Below, in pieces: positions 12,640-23,919 of a stretch of DNA of 64,000 nt. The notes under the pieces are model-generated. The model was not told the origin of the DNA. It made no database searches and saw only the letters and a program-made list of their open reading frames with translations. The translations under genes and the position numbers were made by a program. This DNA comes from Cryptomeria japonica (taxonomy: Eukaryota > Streptophyta > Pinopsida > Cupressales > Cupressaceae), in assembly GCF_030272615.1 (NCBI RefSeq), contig NC_081411.1, positions 161,058,971 to 161,122,970 of the forward strand, read 5' to 3'. How positions within the stretch are numbered: the first letter of the stretch is position 1; each line of letters opens with the position of its first letter.

Positions 12640-14260
12640 CATTTTAGAAACCCTTCACATAAAAGAGACATTAACTCACTCCACAATGATAAGGCCCCAG
12701 GCCCGGATGGGCTATCCATTAAATTCTATAAAGTCAATATTAACTGGATTGTTGATGACTTGTTGGAAGTGTACAAGGAAGCCACTAGGAAAGGTTCCCT
12801 TGGGGCTGATAGTGATAGAGGCCTTATTAAATTACTTCCTAAAGAAGGGGATAAGGCTCTCATTAAAAAATGGAGACCTATCCCTCTACTCAATGTTTCC
12901 TATAAAATTCTAGCCAAAATGCTAGCTATCAAACTAGAAAATATCCTTCCTAGGCTTATATGTGACACTCAAACAGGCTTTATTAAAGGTAGATACATAC
13001 TTGAAAATCTGATCACTAGTTGGAAGGCAATGGAGTGGGCCAATAAATTGGTTCAGGAGGTAGCTATGTTTCTTCTTGACTTTGGAAAGGCCTATGATAG
13101 GGTTGAATGGAAATTCATCATCATGATGCTTGAAGCATTTAGTTTTCTCAAGGTATTCTGACACCTTGTCTAGGTCCTCCTCACAGATGCCCATGTGCAA
13201 ATTGAAATTAATGGTTTTATCTCACAGGCAGTTCAGTTTAGTAGATCTATTAGGCAATGTTGTCCTCTTGCCCTTGCCCTCTTTATTATTGTCTCTAAAG
13301 CATTGTACTACCTATTAAGAGATGATACCTTATCTCCTAGAGTAAAGGGAATGACTCTACCGGATAAATCTGATCTTCTTAATACTCAATTTGCAGATGA
13401 TAATGTACTATTTCTTGAGATAGCTAAGAGGAATATGGACTCCTTATCCCTCAAACTTTAGATGTTATGTGATGCATCTAGTGCAAAAATTACTCAGTCT
13501 AAAACCACCTTGCTCAGTTAGTTTGATCACCCTCCTGATTGGCTTGCTCCCTATGGATTTCAGTGGGGAGGTCCTAACAAGATTGTCAGATACCTCTGAA
13601 TTTCATTCTATATCTCCCCTTGTCTTAAAGATATGACGAATTGGATCAAAGGTAAGATTGAAAGGAAACTCGCCAAGTGGAATAACTAATACCTCTCACT
13701 TGTTGGGAGAGTAAAAGTGTCAAAAAATTCTCTCCTCATATAAGTATTTAGTACGCATCGATGTGGATGTTCAGTAACTACCAAATTAATGAGTTTCAGA
13801 AAATCATCAAAAATTTCATGTGTTCAAATGGAAAAGGGAATACAAAGTCTCACTCAGTCAAGTGGTAGTAGTGTTGTATGGGTAAGGCTATCGAGGGATT
13901 GGGGCTGAAGGATCTTAAAGCTCAAGGGACTGCCATAGCAGCTAAATGGATATTTCATGCATTGGAAGAAAATGAGCCATGGAAGATACTTATTAGGAAT
14001 AAGATTAGTTTGGGTGTTCCCAAAACTACTAAATCCTAGAAATTCCTCCCTCTTAATGACCTCTTAGCCAGAAGTTTCTTTGTCTCTACTACGGGCTCAT
14101 CAGTGTTCAAGTCAATTTGGAGGGCCTAGGAGAGCGTTAGGCACATTATAGCTAACAATTGGGCCAGTAGGGATGATCTCATATGTGGGGGAAGGTCAAT
14201 CTAGTGGAATTTATTCCACAATGATAAACCCCTAGCCCTTACTCAAGGTTGTTCGACCAG
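12640..14260 (+). pseudogene. LINE A reverse transcriptase (broken)
   Basis: The plant LINE RT signature is read in order: NDKAPGPDG (about 12686-12712), a GFIKGRYILEN motif (about 12975-13010), LLDFGKAYDR (about 13073-13102, where LLDFEKAYDR is usual), and the catalytic FADD (13387-13401 region, in NTQFADDNVLF). The domain copies LINE RNA into the genome at a nicked target. Stops or frameshifts occur near 13159, 13459 and 13517, and more follow, so no active enzyme can be made. Further downstream WIKGKIERKLAKW and the thumb-like region follow in a fragmented frame. Confidence 0.85.
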
Positions 14261-14264
14261 AAAT

Positions 14265-14981
14265 TTGGCTAACAAAGGTATTTTCTATTTTAAGGATATT
14301 TTTTTGAATGATGATCTCATCTCTTGGGATGAACTCTTTGGTAAGTATCACCTCCCTACTTCCAATAAGAGAACTTATAATATCATGTATAATGCTTCTA
14401 TTACCTTACAACATCCCAAAAGATGTGTAACCATTGATAATAGGTTTGTAGACTTCTCTTGGTGTGACGGCACTAAGTTATGTAAGTTGAAACCCATCTT
14501 GGTTTATAAATCTCTTATGCACAATGATAACATTCTTAAACACATTAATTCTTACTCGCATTCTGACTTGACACCCATGCAATGGGGTAAGCTGTTTAAA
14601 ATAGTTTGGAGCAGCCCGTTAGCTCCCAAAAAGAAGATATTCAGATGGCGGATAATTATTGATAAGCTTCCAGTCAAATTTGATCATAATAAAGATATTC
14701 TTTGTACCATTTGTAAAGTTAATGAAACTACTAGGCATATATTCTTTGACTATATTATTGCTAAGGAAATCTAGTTAATGTTTGATTTTTCATTTCCATT
14801 GCATCTTAACCCTCTTGATATTGTTACTGGTTATATTAAAGGCATTAAAAAATACAACAATCTATTTTGGAATCTGTTATCTTGTGAAATTATTTGGTAT
14901 ATATGGAAAATAAGAAATGAAGAAAGGTTTCAAAGAAAAGAGAGGGTCCTTACTGAGTCTTTTCGTAGACCCACATATTAA
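14265..14981 (+). pseudogene. LINE A zf-RVT region (broken)
   Basis: The frame from 14265 to 14774 contains PLAPKKKIFRW and then LCTICKVNETTRHIFF, the conserved zinc-binding zf-RVT pattern that follows the RT in plant L1-type LINEs. The last cysteine of the usual pattern appears replaced (FDYI). A TAG at 14772-14774 splits it from the next part (14778-14981), which continues with IIWYIWKIRNEERF, also typical of the region. It is a continuation of the same decayed ORF2. Confidence 0.8.
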
Positions 14982-15007
14982 ACTTTGTCTCTTCATAGGC
15001 AAATTTA

Positions 15008-15274
15008 GTGATCAGGCTGAACAAGGAGAAATTATGGAGGTTTTTTAGTGACAGCCATACCAGGATCTTTGTTCATGATCTCTCTCATGGCTACATGTGG
15101 CGTAGACTTAATGCCAAAGGTACTGCTTTTGTCAGTGCCCTGGATGCCCTTTTGGAGGAAATAAGGGGCAATAGAGCCTTGGTTCGCCAAGAAATGATAT
15201 ACTCAGCTAGGATGAGAGATGATCAGAGATTGGTTTGGATGGAGGGCCCCATGGGATGGGTCACATGGATGTAA
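15008..15274 (+). pseudogene. LINE A C-terminal region of ORF2
   Basis: The frame reads 88 residues, rich in charged helix-forming residues, and ends VWMEGPMGWVTWM followed by TAA. It takes the place where RNase H sits in the two other LINEs of this window. No known domain was recognised. It looks like the natural C-terminus of this LINE type because the 3' untranslated tail and the A-run follow. Confidence 0.6.
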
Positions 15275-15416
15275 AGAGTCAATCATTTTACATGTCATAT
15301 TTTTGTATCTAGTCCGATGTATATTGGTTTGGATGGAGGGCCCCATGGGATGGGTCACATGGATGTAAAGAGTCAATCATTTTACATGTCATATTTTTGT
15401 ATCTAGTCCGATGTAT
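15229..15416 (+). repeat. 94-bp tandem duplication at the LINE A stop codon
   Basis: The stretch beginning TTGGTTTGGATGGAGGGCCC at about 15230 is repeated almost perfectly from about 15324. It covers the last codons, the stop and the start of the 3' untranslated tail. Confidence 0.9.
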
Positions 15417-15579
15417 ATAATCAGTCATTCTTAGCTAGGGATCCAGGAGGATCAAAATAGAAACAGTCTGTTATGATAGCATGATTTTTTGAGGCTATTA
15501 ATTCTGTGAGACTTTCAAATTTGTACTCTTGTTTTTCCTCTATAATCAACAAAAAAAAAAATCCTTCGAAATTTGCTGA

Positions 15580-16700
15580 AGTTATTGAAAGGATTCAAAA
15601 GTAGTTCCTCTAGTCTAGGGTGGAGGAGAAAAATTGTATGCCTTTTATCACATGGAAGAATGTTTGCAAACCTATAACGGAGGGGGGTTTGGGTATTTGA
15701 AGTATCTGATCTTTTAACAAAGCCCTATTGGCTAAGTAGATATGGAGGATTTATGAAGATAATCGTGAATGGAACTCGATCTGGCGCAACAAGTATATGT
15801 TCTGTCTCCCCTCTCTGAAGGAATTTTTCAGAGAGGAAGCTCTCGCTTCGGGCTCTTTTCTTTGGAATAATGTGCTCAAGGCAAGAAAGGTGGCTGTGAT
15901 GGGAGGGGGCTTGGAAGGTTGGAAATGGTAAAACTGTTAGATTCTGGGAAGACTTGTGGCTCTCTCTTGACCCTGTATGTGACAATCATGATTTTGCTCC
16001 TTTTATGGAGGATTGTAAAGCTACTTTTGGTGTTTTTGTGGCTGATTACTGGAAGGACTCTAGGTGGGTTAATATTTCTAATGTCAATCCTTCGCTTCTT
16101 CCTATCCAGTTGTTTCTTCTCTCCCACCTCCCTTGTTTGGACTCTCAATATTCTTTGATTTGGAGAGGAACATCTTTAGGTCACTTCTCGGTGGCTTCGG
16201 TTGTATCTTTGTTGTCTCCTGCTTCCTCTCCCCCAACAGGGTGAAAGCATGGGTGAAGAACCTTATCCCTAAAGTTAATATCTTTTTCTAGCTAATACTT
16301 CAAAATAAAATTCTCACTACTGATAATCTTTTTAGAAGGGGTTTTCTACTTGCCAACAAATGTTTTCTTTGCTTGCAGGAGGAGGAATCAGTTTCCCGTA
16401 TTGTTCTCCATTGCTCTTTTTCTTTTGATAAATAGAGCATGGTCCTTTAGAAGTGGAACCTACGTTGGGTCTACCCTCAGAATATGTTGGAATTTTTTAA
16501 GCAGTGGTGGTGTCCTTCTAATTCTACTTTTAGAGTTTTGTTGTCCTTTATTTTCCCTTATGTCTCTTGGGGGATATGGAAGGAGAGGAATAATTGTATT
16601 TTCAGGGATTCTTCTCTTCCACCTGATGTGGTTGTTGAAAAAAACTACAAGGCCATTTCTGAGAATATTAATTTGGTATTGAGTGTTGTTTCTTCGTTTT
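15580..16700 (+). pseudogene. LINE B RT C-terminal and zf-RVT region (broken)
   Basis: Fragments in changing frames read ITEGGLGI, SIWRNKYMFCL, FLLANKCFLC with SRIVLHCSF (zf-RVT-like cysteine and histidine pattern, about 16340-16425), and FPYVSWGIWKERNNCIF (16550-16605). These are the usual segments between RT and RNase H in plant LINEs. Multiple stops break the frame. Confidence 0.75.
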
Positions 16701-17344
16701 CTTCTGTCATGGGTAGTGATAATGATATTGTTGTCTCTAAGGAGTGGAGGGTTGTTTTTGATATGCTTAGATTTGGAAGACATGTGAAGAAGACTAGAGA
16801 TGTCTGTGTGTGGAGTTTTCCTCCGTCGGGATGGGTAAAGATTAAATTTGATGGGGCAGCTAAGGGCAATCCAGGGCTGACTGGGTGTGGGGGAGTGATA
16901 AGGGATGATCATGGTAGGTGTATTGTAGCAGTGGCAATCCCCATGGATACCTAGACCAACCAACTTGTTGAAGAGATGGGTGCCTTCCAAACATTGCAAA
17001 TTGCTAAACAATTACAATGCTGGAAGGTGTCGATTGAGGGTGACTCGAATAATATTATTCAGTGCCTAAGAGGGAGAAGTAAGCCTTCTTGGACTATTGA
17101 GAATATCATTAAGGCCTCTATTGATATAATCAAAACTTTTGATGAGTCCTACATTTCCTATGACTATAGGGAAGTTAATTGTGTAGGGAATTATTTTGCC
17201 AATATGGGGGTTAGGCTTGACTCGAGGAAGACTTGGTTTAAGGAAGACACCCTGGAGGCTGAGGTCATGTCCTTTCTTATGCTCGATCGGACACATGGCA
17301 GATTTGATGGGATTCCCACTAAATTCGATGATGAAAGTAATTAA
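16700..17344 (+). pseudogene. LINE B RNase H domain (broken)
   Basis: WVKIKFDGAAKGNPG (about 16831-16875) gives the first catalytic aspartate, an EEMGAFQTL segment gives the glutamate, and VSIEGDSNNI (about 17028-17057) gives the next aspartate. The last motif reads CVGNYFANMG where an aspartate is expected, so a catalytic residue seems lost. A TAG at 16951-16953 also interrupts it. RNase H removes the RNA strand of the hybrid during reverse transcription. Confidence 0.85.
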
Positions 17345-17606
17345 TCTTGCTATCATTTTTTGGCTTCTTTTCGATCTAAACACCTTCACTTATAATTATT
17401 ACCTTCAGACCTCGCACGTTTTATGGGTGTTGCTTATTTTGGAAGCTTTTGCTAAAAAAATTTTGACCGACTCTATTTCTGTGAAGAGCGTTGTTTCTTT
17501 GTCAAGAATTGAAGCTATGGGGGGTAAGAGGCGAAGAGTGGAGTTGGATAATTGTGCCAATTGGAAGAAGAACCCTACCATTTAGCATAGTCTACGACAA
17601 GGGGGC

Positions 17607-18332
17607 GTGATGCCATTACTAGAAAAGCTACATGGGCACAACCAGAGTAATACCAAGCAATTTGTGAAGGGGTGGAAGAATGGTAGGGTGAGCCTGTTCA
17701 GTAGGGTTATGGAAATTGATGAAGGGTTTATAGATAAAGTGACAGGTATGTCTATGGAGGGGATAAAATTTTACAGAGATAGAAAGATCTCTGATGTTGT
17801 TGTGAAGAAGTTCCCCAAGAAAGACAACGAGTGTGAGTGCCTGGTTAAGGTGAACAAGTCCCATTTTGAGCCACATCAAATTAAGACCATTTGGAGGGGG
17901 CTCTTGAGGGTGATTATGGAATTCTTGACTATGGACGAAAGATTTACTAAAATCTACGAGTATCATTTTGTGCTCCTTAACCATTTTCACCACAATGAGA
18001 AAATTTATTTTCCATTATATTTGTTGTCTTCTTTGAGTGCTAGTATTTTAGATTTTAAGGAGAATCCCCATGTTAATTCATTTTTGCAACAAGGATTAAT
18101 ATCTCTTATCTATGAGAACTTGAAGGTTAGGGATTCTAAGAACCCTAGCAAGCCCCTCCCATTTCTATGGAAGAGATTGATGATAGTAAGCATTCTAAGT
18201 CAGAGGGTTGGGATAATGATAGCAATGATGGGGATTCATCCCCCAATCCCAGTAAAAGGGCTAAAACTAGGCTTAATTTATTTCCCTCGGGTGTTAGTAA
18301 GGGGTCCCTTGATGTTGGTGGAGATGGTTTGA
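17607..18332 (+). pseudogene. Extra ORF after RNase H, part 1 (unknown protein)
   Basis: A 241-codon frame with no stop starts 260 bp after the end of RNase H. It begins MMPLLEKLHGHNQ and contains GMSMEGIKFYRDRKIS and YHFVLLNHFHHNEKI. I do not recognise a defined domain. The composition is that of a normal globular protein up to about codon 175; the last third is probably out of frame, because the frame starting at 18167 (EEIDDSKHSKSEGWDNDSN) continues more plausibly. It lies within the same LINE between RNase H and the 3' tail. Confidence 0.55.
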
Positions 18333-18451
18333 GCAAACGACCTAAAGGGAAAGCTAAAAAACTACCTTGGTGGTTTCAGATAGTTCTCATGAGCAAGACT
18401 CCCCAGTTCAAACCCAACACTTTGGGGTGCCTTCCTCTTCCCATCGTTTAG
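18167..18451 (+). pseudogene. Extra ORF after RNase H, part 2 (acidic then basic linker)
   Basis: This frame overlaps the end of the previous one and reads an acidic, serine-rich stretch (DNDSNDGDSSPNPS), then KRAKTR and a basic stretch (KRPKGKAKKLPWW). It looks like a disordered linker with a possible nuclear-localisation-like cluster. It probably continues the protein begun at 17607 after a frameshift near 18165. Confidence 0.45.
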
Positions 18452-18630
18452 AACACAACTCCTAGGAGTCGATGGATTTTGCTTGACAAGAATTTCATCC
18501 TAAATAGGAGATCCTATTTGATGTGTTGAATATTGACAAGAACAACTCTCTAGAGGTTTTACAACTTTTCAGGTGGGTGTTTTTTGAGATTAACAATATT
18601 AATCTCAAAAAATGGTGATTATCTTCCAAA

Positions 18631-19170
18631 ATGGAAGTTGTGCAGGCTAATGTGAGTGTTGGGGACAACTTGAAAGTTGTTGATGTTTCTCATCCTATTA
18701 ATACTGGTAAGGAGGTGATTGAGGGCGCTTCGACGGGTGCTCTCTGGACTGAAAGTGAAAAGAAAGTTATGGCTGATTGTATGACCAAAAACATGGAAGC
18801 CACCAAGAAGATTAAGGAGATTTATGATAAAAAAATTGTGGATGCTAAGGCTAGGATCTCCAAATGTGAGGCTACCATCCGTGGCATTATGGAAAGCAGT
18901 CATAATATTATTAAGGCCTCTATTGAGACTATGTCTACCATGGTTAGCAAATTGAAAAAATTTCATATGAAAAGGACTATTGTGGATGTGGACAAGGAGG
19001 TGGTTGCTGGTTCTGTGGAGTCGGGTCCTCTAGGTAAACACACTCATGCAAGCTTGAAAAAGAGAGTCATTGAAGTGCCGCAAGACATTCTAGATTTGAA
19101 GAATGCTGCCAAGAAGATGCATTGACTGGATGCTGATATTACTAAGACTTTAAATAATCTAGGTTGATTT
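18631..19170 (+). pseudogene. Extra ORF after RNase H, part 3 (helical C-terminal region)
   Basis: A 164-codon frame rich in Lys, Glu, Ile, Met and Ala includes TESEKKVMADCMTKNMEATK and several heptad-like stretches, so a coiled coil is likely. After a TGA at 19123-19125 the same frame reads LDADITKTLNNLG, so the original end was probably near 19166. The 3' untranslated tail of the LINE follows. Confidence 0.5.
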
Positions 19171-19400
19171 TTGTTTCTGTTGTTGTGTCTGTGCTAGTAG
19201 TTTCCTGGCTTTTTGTTGCCTAGGTGGGATGGGTGGTCTTTTATGTTTTTATCTGCTGCCTCTCAGTCATGTGGAGTTTTGTCTGATGGATTTAATTTTT
19301 TATGGGCGTTAATTGATATATCTTTTGTAATTTTGATGTAAAGGGTTTCAGGTCCCTTCAAAGCCTGTTTTTTCCATAATAAAGAGCAATAGTCTTGATA

Positions 19401-19830
19401 AATAATAATTTTATTAAGTCAAAATTAGTTAAATAAAAATAGTAATAATTTTTTAAATTCATTATAATTTAAACATAATAAAATATGTATAAAAGTATAA
19501 TTAGTTTTAAACATATTAGCTCAATAAAAAAATAGTAACTAAAAATAACAAATCAAGTTATTTTATTATGACAACATTTTTTTAACCTATGTAATTATTA
19601 TTATAAATATATATCCCTTAAAATTTTATACAATTTGATACATCTATAATTTGATTTGATTATAGATCTATTTATATTATAATAATATTTCATTAAAATA
19701 ATATAACATTATAAAATTATATATTTATTTTTCTCTATAAAATATCTATAATACACATAGCAATATAAAATGCATCACAAAAATAAAGAAAGATTAATTT
19801 TTTATTTAGAAACAATGGGTGTGACTATTA
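19401..19830. other. AT-rich stretch, nothing recognised
   Basis: Strongly AT-rich DNA between the LINE B tail and the start of the inverted-repeat region. No gene, RNA or clear repeat was seen. Confidence 0.4.
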
Positions 19831-20147
19831 ATTACACCAAAGGTGTTCCTTATTTGAACTGAACCAAGCTAATTTTAAAAATCAATGGTGTGTAATACTG
19901 CATAAAGGATACAAAACCATTGGAATCATCCCATCCATTCATTAAAAAGTACCCGCCAGCCAATGAAAAGTACATAGATCGATGCCTTCATAGTCAACCT
20001 GATACTTTTTCCCCTAGTACCACCAATGTTTTTACTCTGCGAGACTGTGAGGACCTACGAATGATGCGAGATTTCTCAGGATATGATTTTCTTTTTGTCA
20101 TCCTCGATTATCAAGATGAATGGAAGCTTAGTGAGGACAAACCACAC

Positions 20148-20414
20148 CCTATAGCCTAGGCCCTCCCGCCTTTCACTCTACCACTGCCGTATATGGTGTA
20201 TATGTAATATTTATGTTGAAAAATTGAATATTATTTTCAAATTTAAATTATTAACATTTAGTTATCATTTTGTTGTAATTTATTTTAGTTTTAATATTTA
20301 TATTTGTACTAATTCAATTAAAAGATAAAACATAAATTACAAAATGTAATTTAAAATATGTAATTTAATATTAAATCCAAATTATTTAATTCAATTTAAA
20401 GTAAATGTAAAGTT
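20148..20414 (+). repeat. Left arm of a long inverted repeat (arm A)
   Basis: From TAGCCTAGGCCC (20151) to AAATGTAAAGTTAAATAT (20418) the sequence matches the reverse complement of 27765-28390. The outer part (CACTCTACCACTGCCGTATA) matches 28335-28390. The inner part (GTAATATTTATGTTGAAAAA onward) matches 27765-27990. The right arm has about 310 extra AT-rich bases between these parts. An in-frame 79-codon stretch just outside (19920-20159, TTG start, no ATG) shows no domain and does not match the sequence outside the other arm. Confidence 0.85.
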
Positions 20415-20880
20415 AAATATAAATAATAAAACTTTATGCATTTTGAATTTTGAAGTACTTAAAGTTTATTATAATATAATTTTTATATACTTTATATTAT
20501 AATTCAAAAGTGAATAAATTTTCACTTTTAAATTCAAAGGTATATAAAGTTTCACTTATAAAGTTCATTCAAAATTGCTTAAAGTTCATTATGTAGAATA
20601 TGTAGCATATATATTAATTTATTATAAAGTTAATTAAACTATAAAATATAGAGGAAATATAATTTAATTTATAATAAATAATACATATGCTACATATTCT
20701 ACATAATTAACTTTAAGCAATTTTGAATGAACTTTATAAGTGAAACTTTATTTACCTTTGAATTTAAAAGTGAAAATTTATTTACTTTTGAATTATAATA
20801 TATAGTATATTAAAATTATATTATAATAAACTTTAAGTACTTAAGAATTAAAAATGCATAAAGTTTTATTATTTATATTT
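20415..20880. repeat. 466-bp palindrome (hairpin), arms about 200 bp
   Basis: AAATATAAATAATAAAAC at 20415 is answered by its reverse complement ending at 20880, and the match runs inward to about 20628/20670 around a centre near 20647. By eye the arms agree at roughly 94%, with a loop of about 40 bp. It sits directly inside arm A, so arm A, this hairpin and arm A' form a nested palindrome. A transcript would fold into a long near-perfect hairpin, a possible source of small RNAs; it could equally be a fold-back transposon. Confidence 0.9.
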
Positions 20881-20945
20881 ATATTTATTTTATTTATAAA
20901 GTTTATAAATATAAATAATAATAAATTTAATAATTTTTTTTTTTT

Positions 20946-21060
20946 AAAATTTATTAATGGTAAGTGCTATCTTTAATGGGGATAGCTCTCTCTATTTCTT
21001 AACAAAACATTACAATATATAGCCATTACAAAAATGATTGCCTATCTTCCTGGCAATCAT
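20946..21060 (-). other. LINE C 3' tail and A-run
   Basis: The minus strand reads from the end of the extra ORF through AATGTTTTGTTAAGAAATAG and TTAAAGATAGCACTTACC into an A-run. It marks the 3' end of the insertion. Confidence 0.7.
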
Positions 21061-21164
21061 AGCAACCCCAGCCCCACATACTACCCCGAAAGTTATAATA
21101 AGCAAACTACTCCTAAAACCAGCACAACATTATAAAAACTACAGCCTACTACTAGTCTGAAAAA

Positions 21165-22050
21165 GATCTTAACTCTTCATAATTTGAAGTTTGACAATCG
21201 CGTATTCTCCCATATCATTCAACTTCTTTGTGGACACCTCGGACATCCACCACTCCTCAAATTCTACGAAACTTCTGAAGGTTGCTAGATCTTCATTGAT
21301 AATCACGTTTTTGAATTATTGCCATACTTCCTCTCCAAACTCTCCTGCTCTATCCTTTTCTGCTTCTTTATCTCTTCCATCCTCCTTGTCGCTTCCTTCC
21401 TCCTCCTCACTTCCTTCCTCTTCCTCGCTCTCTTCCTTCGTGTTTGAGAAATAGTTTTCGAGGCTGAAATAAACCTTGAGGACACTGTTCTTACTACCTT
21501 CCACCAGATCATATATAGCTTCTACAACCATGTCTCAATTTTCTTTTTTAACAAAACCCTCTAATAGTTCTGCACATTTATCCCTAGATTCTAGTATATC
21601 CACCATGGGCGCAAGGACTGCCACATATATTGTACTGTCACACCAATGATGATTCAGACTTAGAGAGCATTCTACCATTCCCCTAATGGCATCGTATCCA
21701 AATTCCGTTGTCTCGAATAGGTCCCTGATTTGAAACTCCAAAGGAACCTCACAGTTAGAACAGTTCAGTCCCAAGAAGTGCACCACTTTCTTTTTCTTCT
21801 CTTGCAAATATCTCCTACCTTCGAAGCCCACTTATCTAATATAGGATTTCTGGATCTCTAGAAGCCTCCTAAACTGACCAAATGTCTTCTAATATCCATG
21901 CCTGAGGTGATCAATTCTCTTTTGCAGAGAGCCGACACTGTATGCGTACTCCCTCACAGAGCTGCTATATTCTCCACTTTTCTGACCTAGAAAAGACTAT
22001 CCTTACTAAAGTTTGATCAATTATCCCGTCTAATTAGTCTTTTAGTCCTC
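21165..22050 (-). pseudogene. LINE C extra ORF after RNase H (unknown protein)
   Basis: One minus-strand frame runs through this stretch with only a few stops (for example TGA near 21534). It reads a helical start (LRREYAYSVGSLQKRIDHLR), a globular middle (FLGLNCSNCEVPLEFQIRDL), an acidic run (EESEEEEGSEEEEGSDKEDG), and a tryptophan-containing segment (VEFEEWWMSEVSTKK). Further on, at about 21105-21020, it gives a hydrophobic stretch (SLLIITFGVVCGAGVAMIA) that resembles a membrane helix. I recognise no domain. It lies between RNase H and the A-tail, the same place as the extra ORF of LINE B, but no sequence likeness between the two was seen by eye. Confidence 0.5.
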
Positions 22051-22084
22051 TTTTCTGCTAGAGGAGGGGTCACCCAATGCCTTC

Positions 22085-22580
22085 ACAGGATACCTATTTC
22101 TTTTCCTTACGTACCAATTCTTCAATGTCTCCCGTCAGTTCATCCTTACTAATGACATTTTTATTCCTTTCTGATATTACTCCCATATTAGCTAGAATGT
22201 CTGCCACCTTATTGCCCTCCCTATATGAATGGATGATTTTGAATTCTCCTATTTTTTCCAAAGTGCACAAATTTGAATTAGCCACCTATTTAATTTCTAG
22301 CTTTGAAATTTTCTCTTAATTACCCCATTAATTATGATTTGAGAATTCCCTTCCACTATGATTTTGATAATCATTTCTCTACACACATCTCCAGACCTAC
22401 TTCCAATGCCCTTATTTCAGCTTCATTATTTGTGGTATCCCCAATACTTCCGTAAACTGCTTGTAGAAAAGATCCATTTTCATCTCTAATAACCTCTCCA
22501 TACCTTTCTTTGCCAGGATTGCCTCTACTCGCTCCATCAAAATTTAGCTTAGTCCAATTTATCTTTGGAGCTTGCCATTT
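22085..22580 (-). pseudogene. LINE C RNase H domain (broken)
   Basis: WTKLNFDGASRGNPGKERYG (about 22557-22498) gives the first aspartate and NNEAEIRALEVGLEMC (about 22430-22383) the glutamate. The third motif reads VEGNSQIII (aspartate to asparagine) in a shifted frame. The last motif is REGNKVADILANMG (about 22225-22184), with its aspartate kept. Frameshifts and stops break the domain between 22380 and 22285. Confidence 0.85.
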
Positions 22581-22583
22581 GAC

Positions 22584-23906
22584 CTACTTTCTATTTTTTG
22601 TTTTATCCACAATCCTCACTTGATCCAATTCTCTGAAAGTCCACCTCTTTTCCATCTTCTTATCCCATGTATTATAGAATCTAATAGTTTTCTTCCTAAG
22701 ATTACCACTCACAACTTCCTCAATACCGACTTTGATAGATTTAAAAGTTTCTTCTCTAGAATGGAATTCCTCTCTTAAAATTCTCCTGTTTCTTTCCCTC
22801 CATATATGCCACACAATCATAGAAGGCCCTACTAGCCATAGATCTCCTCACTTGGATCTGCAAATTAGGGGCCAAGAGGACATAAAATCTATAAGTCTTT
22901 CATTTCTTACAGTTTGATATTCAATCACATCAAAGAACCATTCCCAACAACTACTTGCGAAAGGACATGCATAAAGCAAATGATTGGTAGTCTCATCATC
23001 CTTTTTACACATTATACACCTACTTAGTCCTGCTATACCAATAAGTTTTAATCTGTTTCCTGTCAGAACTCTGTCCTGTAAAGCTATCCAAAGAAACGCT
23101 CTTGCTTTTGGAAGAATTTTGTTATGCCAGCATAATTTGTATGGCCACTTAGGGTTCTTGATCCTCTTCCTCTAGATTTCATAACCCCATTTAACTTTAT
23201 ATTCTCCTGATTTAGCAGCACACCAAAATACTTTGTCATCTTTATGTGACACAAATATGTGTCTTTGGGATAAAATCTGCTCTAAATTTTCACATAGGTC
23301 CCTATTGCCTATGCTACATTTCTTCCATACCACTCTCTCCCCTAACGAACCTCTAGGACCAAAATAATCCTTAACTCTACTACCTATGCTTGCTTCCACC
23401 AGATTGACCCATTCATGATCTTCAAAAAAATCCCTCAATGGTTTCTCTCCTCCCCAAGAGTCTAACCAAAATTTTGCCTTCTCACCATTACATACATTCC
23501 AAGAAAAATAGTCTGTGAGTAAACTTCTGCTATCCCAAATGAAATTCCAACTTGGAGATCCTTTCTCTAAATTTGCCATTGTGAAGATCCTTTCTTCCTC
23601 CAGAGAATCGAAATATTTATTCCTAAACACTCTGCAATATAATCTATTTGGACTCTTAAAAAGCTTCCATGCTAGCTTGGCTCCCAAAGCTTTATTTTGC
23701 AGTTCCATTTTTCTGAGTCCTGCTCCTCCTTCCTCCTTGATGAGGCAAGCCATATCCCAATTGATCATACGGACTCTCTGTACCTCTTTTGATCCTTCCC
23801 ATAAGAATTTCTTAAGCATACCATCCACACTACTATATGCTTTCCTAGACATCTTGAAACAAGACATGCTATATATTGGGACTGCTGACAATACAGATTT
23901 GATCAT
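22584..23906 (-). pseudogene. LINE C RT C-terminal and zf-RVT region
   Basis: The frame 23906-23172 continues the RT thumb (MIKSVLSAVPIYSMSCFKM, GGAGLRKMELQNKALGAKL). After a TAG at 23172-23174 the same product goes on with KARAFLWIALQDRVLTGNRL and CIMCKKDDETTNHLLYAC, the zf-RVT zinc region (about 23040-22965). The frame 22820-22584 gives IVWHIWRERNRRIL, which leads into RNase H. Confidence 0.85.
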
Positions 23907-23919
23907 CTGTATCCTTCCA

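Larger units (their letters stand above)
12640..15560 (+). mobile_element. LINE A, 5'-truncated, no RNase H
   Basis: A non-LTR retrotransposon fragment that starts within reverse transcriptase and ends in a run of A residues (15549-15559). It encodes the RT palm, the zf-RVT zinc region and a short C-terminal region, in that order, with several stops and frameshifts. It carries no RNase H domain. The 5' half (ORF1, endonuclease) is missing, as is usual after incomplete target-primed reverse transcription. Confidence 0.85.
15561..19400 (+). mobile_element. LINE B, 5'-truncated, with RNase H and an extra 3' ORF
   Basis: This fragment begins directly after the A-run of LINE A. It contains the RT thumb and zf-RVT region, an RNase H domain, then about 1.5 kb of further coding-like sequence, and a 3' tail (GTTTCAGGTCCCTTCAAAG near 19348) that ends in an AATAAAGAG-like stretch. 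Either LINE A inserted into it or both are independent truncated insertions; no matching 5' half was found upstream of 12640. Confidence 0.75.

Noticed and set aside
21303-21512. Arg/Lys-rich minus-strand ORF
   Set aside because: It is the shifted-frame shadow of the Glu-rich run in the extra ORF of LINE C.
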